Shown piece after piece: positions 42,892 through 46,554 of a stretch of DNA of 46,554 bases. Every line of letters begins with the position of its first letter. Positions within the stretch are counted from its first letter, which is position 1. The stretch comes from Sorangiineae bacterium NIC37A_2. GTDB taxonomy: Bacteria; Myxococcota_A; Polyangia; Polyangiales; Polyangiaceae. The notes beneath the pieces were generated by a model that was not told the DNA's origin, did no database searches, and saw nothing but the letters and a program-made list of their open reading frames with translations. The stretch spans positions 1 through 46,554 of the forward strand of contig NASX01000040.1 of NCBI GenBank assembly GCA_002085155.1. Direction: 5' to 3'. A program made the translations under genes and the position numbers.

Positions 42892-43977
42892 ATGGATGTC
42901 TTTGGTAAAGGACTGGGGAGATTCTCAGAAGAGCTCGCGAGAATTTCTCGCTTCACGTCGCCCCAATGGCTTACGGATCTCGAAAGGACGACTAAGGCCA
43001 TGAGCGGCGTTGGCGAAATGACCCGGTTCTGGGGGACGCACGCCGCCCTCGCCAAATCACTTCGTCCTGGCATCCTCACCGACTTCGCTGCGATTCAGGA
43101 CAGGCTCCGTCTGAGACCACAAATGGGCGGGGTGTTCGAAACGAGTTTGAGAACGAACAACGTCTTCTCAGGGGTTCCTACTGACCACTTGAGGCTTCGA
43201 GGATTGACGGAGCTGGCTCGCCTTCAACAGTCGCTTGGGAGTGTCCGTGCGCACAGCGCCACCGAGCGTCTCTTGGCTGCCTCAGCGAAGTACTCGCTGC
43301 TTGAATCCTCCCTTGTTGGCAGAAGCTTTCTACCGGGCAGGTTTGATACATTGCGGGCCATTGCCGCCGGAGCCCAATCGGTTGCCTGGATGGAACCGCT
43401 GCTCCCCGCGATGCTCTCGCTCACCGAGCTTGCCGAAGAAGACCTTCAGGAAGAAGACCGTCTGGCGAGGCTCCGCAGCATCGTCGCGTCCGTTCTGGCT
43501 TCTGCGCCACGTCATCTCAATTTTGACCGGCTCTTCGCGATCTTTGCTTTCATCTGGTCATTGTTGCCCAACGGCCAGATCCAAGAGCTGTCCGAGCAAA
43601 TGAAGGAGGAGTTTCGACAGCTCCGTGAGGAGATTCGAGAGAATCGAGTAGCTGCCGAACTCGACGCAGAGCAGCTTCGTGAGTTGCAGATCCAAGTGCT
43701 TCTTGCCACCGAGGGGATCGAGTCCGGCTACGTTGCCACCATCGAAACAACCGCTCGTATCAAGACAAGGCGGAGCGGCCGGGCTTCCGTTCTCGGCACG
43801 CTGAGTCCAGGGGAGCCAGTCATCGTGCTGCTTCTACGAGGACGTTGGGCCTACATCGAGGCTGAGCTTGGAACACGGCACGTCGTGGGCTGGATCCCTA
43901 AGAAGGCCCTCTCGAAGCCCAGGAAGGCATTATTGCCGGATCTAGAAGAGGCTGAATCCCTGGGAGACCGAGAATAG
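42892..43977 (+). CDS. Protein with bacterial SH3 domain and coiled coil
   Basis: A 361-residue protein from ATG 42892, which follows AAGGA. The N-terminal 200 residues are helical and lack a recognised domain (FGKGLGRFSEELARISRF, LRLRGLTELARLQQSLG). A hydrophobic stretch LFAIFAFIWSLLP at about 212-225 may be a membrane-spanning or re-entrant segment. Residues about 229-273 are Glu/Gln/Arg-rich, probably a coiled coil (QEEL-like, QMKEEFRQLREEIRENRV). The C-terminal SH3_3-like domain (280-340) shows TARIKTRRSGRASVLGTLSP, GEPVIVLLLRGRWAYIEAE and WIPKKALS, typical of bacterial SH3 folds that bind peptides or cell wall. It lies next to the Kiwa-like pair. Function unknown. Confidence 0.7.
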   Translation: MDVFGKGLGRFSEELARISRFTSPQWLTDLERTTKAMSGVGEMTRFWGTHAALAKSLRPGILTDFAAIQDRLRLRPQMGGVFETSLRTNNVFSGVPTDHLRLRGLTELARLQQSLGSVRAHSATERLLAASAKYSLLESSLVGRSFLPGRFDTLRAIAAGAQSVAWMEPLLPAMLSLTELAEEDLQEEDRLARLRSIVASVLASAPRHLNFDRLFAIFAFIWSLLPNGQIQELSEQMKEEFRQLREEIRENRVAAELDAEQLRELQIQVLLATEGIESGYVATIETTARIKTRRSGRASVLGTLSPGEPVIVLLLRGRWAYIEAELGTRHVVGWIPKKALSKPRKALLPDLEEAESLGDRE

Positions 43978-44050
43978 TTCCGCGATTTCGTGTGCGTTGT
44001 TGCCCTGTTCTCGAGCCGGGGTGCACAGCATCGATCTCCCGGCCCAACCG

Positions 44051-44908
44051 TTACGCCTGGCCCTTGATTGGTCGCTTGAAGCTCGCAAAGTAGAGGCGGT
44101 CGTCCTGGGTGAGACTGCCAAGGTAGTCGTCAGATAGGAGCCCCACGGCCTCCTTCAGTCCCTTCCGATCTGAGGGGATGACCATGGCAGTCCCCTGGAA
44201 GTCGAGACTGAGCCCGCACCTCTTGGCGGCCGACCTGATGCGCTTCATGTCGAACTCCGTTTCCTTGGAGGACAGCATTGCGATTCGCCGCCTCATCGTC
44301 TTGTTCGCAGCCTTCTTGAGCTTCTCGGAGTCCTGGACCACAAAATTGTCAGAAGCGAAGAATTCCTCGATTACCTCATCGGAGGCTTCGGTAAAGAACT
44401 CCTCCATGTCCAGAAAGCGACGCACTTGGTGTTCGTTGCGAAAGAGAAGCTGCCCACCCTCATAGAGCGCATCGATTCGGTTCGTCGGGATCAAGCCCAC
44501 CTGCGTGTTGAATTTGAAGTGCTGGTTGCCAAAGAACAAAGCTGACTGAGGAGCCATCATGTTGCTCTTCGTGACCGCCTGAAAACACATGGTGGGAGAC
44601 TCCCCTGGCTTTACGTGCACCAGAGCGACGGGCGGGTCGTTCTCAAGCGTCTTCTTGTCCAGAGCAGGCAGGGCGGAAGGTAGGCTCTTCCTGATCTTCC
44701 CAAGCGGCCCTGAGAGGTCGTACCCCACGGTCATCACCTCCTCGGGAGGTGGGTGATACCCGGGACAGTATTCCACGAGCTCTCTGTCGACCATGTAGTC
44801 GGCGGCTAGTCTGGCGAACTTCTGGTCGAGTTCCTCCGCCGTCCCCTTTTCTAGCGGGATCGTCCTAACTTCTTGGTTGAGATGAATCGCCAGAAAAAAC
44901 CCTGTCAT
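44051..44908 (-). CDS. kwaB: KwaB-like protein (DUF4868), Kiwa anti-phage defence
   Basis: A 285-residue soluble protein that I assign to the DUF4868/KwaB family, the cytoplasmic partner in the Kiwa anti-phage defence system. The family's C-terminal pattern is clear: helices around FLDMEEFFTEASDEVIEEFF and EKLKKAANKTMRRRIAML, then GLSLDFQGTAMVIPSDRKGL and VGLLSDDYLGSLTQDDRLYF followed by ASFKRPI, similar to the LLNDDYL-x-S-x-LT-x(3)-Y segment in KwaB. The N-terminal half (GFFLAIHLNQEVRTIPLE) begins with a beta strand pattern. ATG 44908 follows AGGGCAGGG. It starts ten bases after the KwaA-like stop, in the usual kwaA-kwaB order. The assignment rests on pattern and neighbourhood; sequence divergence from E. 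coli is likely high. Confidence 0.72.
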   Translation of the reverse strand: MTGFFLAIHLNQEVRTIPLEKGTAEELDQKFARLAADYMVDRELVEYCPGYHPPPEEVMTVGYDLSGPLGKIRKSLPSALPALDKKTLENDPPVALVHVKPGESPTMCFQAVTKSNMMAPQSALFFGNQHFKFNTQVGLIPTNRIDALYEGGQLLFRNEHQVRRFLDMEEFFTEASDEVIEEFFASDNFVVQDSEKLKKAANKTMRRRIAMLSSKETEFDMKRIRSAAKRCGLSLDFQGTAMVIPSDRKGLKEAVGLLSDDYLGSLTQDDRLYFASFKRPIKGQA

Positions 44909-44918
44909 TGACCCTGCC

Positions 44919-45446
44919 CTAACTCGAGTTGACTCCTGAATCTTGGAGCCAAAGATAGTCCGAAAGTTTGACTATAGACAAGGTTCCTGGGGCCAGAACT
45001 CTCCTGCGGCTAATGATAAGTACCAGTGCTCCTTGATCGTTTCTGGCGGAATAGAATTTGTACCCCATCAAGGCGACGACCGGGTTCACATGAAACAGCT
45101 GCTGTTGCCAGAGGGTCACCGCCACCGAAACTGTGAAAACAATGAGTCCCCAGGACACGGCTGTTTTGGGCTCTTCAAGCGCAAGTAGCGGTAGAGCGTA
45201 CGCGACGAGGAAGGCCAGGGCGTCCCCCTCCTTTGGGGTGATATCACTGGCCTCAAGAGGAACCGGGGCAACGACTTTCTCGGCACCCCTCAAGAGCAGA
45301 GCACAGATGAAGGCGAGGCCGCAGGCCGTGCCCGCCAGCAGCTTGGCGATGCCCCACATTCCCCCGTCGGCCAGGACCCCCGCATACACCAGCCCGATGG
45401 GGGCAATGCTGGTAAGAATGAGGAGGGCTTGAGCAAAAGCGGTCAC
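44919..45446 (-). CDS. kwaA: KwaA-like membrane protein, Kiwa anti-phage defence
   Basis: A 175-residue membrane protein with four hydrophobic segments: about 5-24 (AQALLILTSIAPIGLVYAGV), 31-51, 76-90 and 97-113, then a cytoplasmic C-terminal tail of 60 residues beginning NPVVALMGYKFYSARNDQGA and containing VLIISRRRVLAPGTLSIVKL and DYLWLQD. The length, four helices and the NP-x-x-x-x-x-GYKFY segment followed by short strands match my recollection of KwaA, the membrane sensor part of Kiwa. It precedes the KwaB-like gene with ten bases between. The start is GTG 45446, with a weak ribosome site. The alternative, a generic four-helix membrane protein beside an unrelated DUF4868 gene, is less likely because of the pairing. 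Confidence 0.65.
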   Translation of the reverse strand: MTAFAQALLILTSIAPIGLVYAGVLADGGMWGIAKLLAGTACGLAFICALLLRGAEKVVAPVPLEASDITPKEGDALAFLVAYALPLLALEEPKTAVSWGLIVFTVSVAVTLWQQQLFHVNPVVALMGYKFYSARNDQGALVLIISRRRVLAPGTLSIVKLSDYLWLQDSGVNSS

Positions 45447-45704
45447 GGGAAAGATCTCAAGTGTATCGGTCGATTCGTTAAAGTGCTGCGTCGTTTTCTG
45501 AGGTGAGACAGGAAAGGACCCGCATCCCGGTCAATAAGATGAAAAATCAACTGGCGTGCTGAGGCTAGGCTTCACCCGATGGTGCAAAAACTGGCCCAAC
45601 TTTTGACTCTCACTGTATTGAGGGTGAACGGGCTACCGAAGAATCTTTTTGTGACTACCTCTGTTCTCACGACAACTGCGAGAGCTGCAGCGGCGACAAC
45701 CCCT

Positions 45705-46463
45705 ATGATTCGAATTGGTCGGATTGTCAGTAGAGCAAACGCTTCCGTGTTGGTGTTGCTTTCCGTTCTGCACCTCTGCGCTTGCGGAGGTGCTACGAGC
45801 ACTGACTCGGATCCCCCTTTAGAAAGCGAAGCTCGAAGGGCAGGGAGGGCCTATCGCGTCCTAGCCATCGTGAATGACCCAAATCTCACTATCGTATCCT
45901 TCGACGATCTTGCCAATCCAGAGCGTGTCGAAGCGCCAATCCCTTCGATGGGCTATCGCGCTTACGACGTACAGTGGAGCTTCGATGGTCGTCGCCTTGC
46001 TGCGGCGACGACCGACACCGAGATCAATTACCAGGCCTATTTCGGCTTCTCCGAGGAGAATTGGACAACACCAGAGCGATTGACGAAGACTCGGCTCGAG
46101 AGCGCGGCCGTTCGCTTTCGCTGGCTCGGGGACGGTCGGTATCTCACCGTTTATCACGATCACTTTCGCCTTGCGAGGACGGCGAGCAATCGCTCGACGC
46201 ACGTGCCGATCGGGGACAGCGACCTGTTTGCGTGGAGCGGTGACGTTGGTCCCAGCTATTTGATTCAAGACGGCACGAGGTTCTATTGGTTCCATCCGGA
46301 GCGCGAGACGGTCGAGATCCGAGCCAACGAACTGGTGTGGTTTCAGGCTACCCGCGGCGGTAATCAGCTGGTTCTGATCTATGAGGGAGAGGGTGCGCCG
46401 ATAGCTTCAGATCATTCCAACATCTGGAGCGTAAAGGGCAAGCCGCAAGAAGGTTGGACCTGA
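45705..46463 (+). CDS. Beta-propeller-like lipoprotein, probably truncated by an insertion sequence
   Basis: A 252-residue predicted lipoprotein. ATG 45705 gives MIRIGRIVSRANASVLVLLS ending in the lipobox-like LHLCAC; earlier ATGs are in an unlikely leader. The mature part (about 30-252) has short repeated strands such as YRVLAIVNDPNLTIVSFDDL, YRAYDVQWSFDGRRLAAATT and VRFRWLGDGRYLTVYHDHF, which resemble the blades of TolB/WD40-type propellers (W-S-x-DGRRLA). The stop codon TGA at 46461 coincides with the predicted end of an insertion sequence, so the true protein may be longer. A full propeller would need more blades than seen here. Confidence 0.62.
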   Translation: MIRIGRIVSRANASVLVLLSVLHLCACGGATSTDSDPPLESEARRAGRAYRVLAIVNDPNLTIVSFDDLANPERVEAPIPSMGYRAYDVQWSFDGRRLAAATTDTEINYQAYFGFSEENWTTPERLTKTRLESAAVRFRWLGDGRYLTVYHDHFRLARTASNRSTHVPIGDSDLFAWSGDVGPSYLIQDGTRFYWFHPERETVEIRANELVWFQATRGGNQLVLIYEGEGAPIASDHSNIWSVKGKPQEGWT

Positions 46464-46554
46464 TCCGATTTTCCGGACAGGTTGTTAAGCACTATGCCGC
46501 AAGGCGCGGCTTCTCACAAGTTTCAAATGCCACTGGGCTCAGGTAGCCGAGCGC
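46461..46554 (-). mobile_element. End of an IS3-family insertion sequence
   Basis: The right edge holds the transposase C-terminus (separate entry) and, beyond its stop, 30 bases that end in TGATCCGATTTTCCGGACAG when read from 46461 to 46480 on the plus strand. IS3-family elements typically begin with TG and end with CA, and the TCCGGA/GTCCGGAAAA-type terminus is common among them. I infer that base 46461 is the element's end. The other end lies outside the window. Confidence 0.6.
46493..46554 (-). CDS. IS3-family transposase OrfB, C-terminal end (partial)
   Basis: Reading the minus strand from base 46554 gives ALGYLSPVAFETCEKPRLAA and a TAG stop at 46495-46493. LGYLSPVAFE corresponds to the typical C-terminus of IS3-family integrase-type transposases (LGYxSPxEFE). 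Only 20 residues lie in the window; the catalytic DDE domain is outside. IS3-family transposases move DNA by a copy-out mechanism. Confidence 0.8.

Overview
The window looks like a chromosomal segment of a high-GC myxobacterium, most likely Polyangiales (Myxococcota). Reasons: many lipoproteins with Gly/Ser/Ala-rich linkers after a lipobox, a paired DUF1592/DUF1552 locus with a heme-motif lipoprotein, a membrane-anchored Hanks-type kinase beside a TPR/PEGA protein, and a large Wzx/Wzy-type exopolysaccharide locus. The assignment is inferred from gene content only.

Layout. 1-2.1 kb: the C-terminal tail of a serpin (minus strand, running off the left edge), a BioD-like dethiobiotin synthetase and a heme-motif lipoprotein. 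2.2-5.5 kb: a minus-strand DUF1592-DUF1552 operon. 5.8-12.5 kb: secreted proteins and signalling, with a frameshifted collagen-like lipoprotein, two further lipoproteins, a PEGA protein and a Ser/Thr kinase that has lost the HRD arginine. 12.85-15.3 kb: cytochrome bd-type oxidase cydAB. 15.3-17.1 kb: a small ORF, a lipoprotein and a VapC/Phd-type toxin-antitoxin pair.

17.2-32.8 kb is an exopolysaccharide locus: flippase (Wzx), five glycosyltransferases, a GH16 glycoside hydrolase lipoprotein, a Wzy-like polymerase, a Wzc-like chain-length/kinase protein, a Wza-like export protein and a WcaJ-type initiating phosphosugar transferase. It is arranged as one minus-strand operon (32.8 to 25.4 kb), one plus-strand operon (21.5-25.3 kb) and a second minus-strand operon (21.2 to 17.2 kb). 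The initiating transferase would load the first sugar on undecaprenyl phosphate, the glycosyltransferases build the repeat unit, Wzx flips it, Wzy polymerises it, and Wzc/Wza control length and export. The roughly 550-bp region upstream of the first operon carries an unusual set of repeated boxes.

33.3-40.0 kb is mostly housekeeping and envelope: a lipoprotein, a membrane-associated protein, an SRPBCC protein, seryl-tRNA synthetase, an outer-membrane-like protein, a DUF354 protein and an MscS channel. 40.2-46.55 kb is an accessory region whose codon use looks less GC-biased: a frameshifted secreted protein, several unrecognised small or membrane/SH3 proteins, a two-gene pair that I read as a divergent Kiwa (KwaA-KwaB) anti-phage system, a lipoprotein whose stop codon seems to lie at the end of an insertion sequence, and the 3' end of an IS3-family transposase at the right edge.

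Most notable: the Kiwa-like pair and its unknown neighbours, the serpin fragment, the repeat boxes upstream of the EPS operon, a coupled mini-ORF that duplicates the wzx start, and two frameshifts in G runs that may be mutations or sequencing errors.
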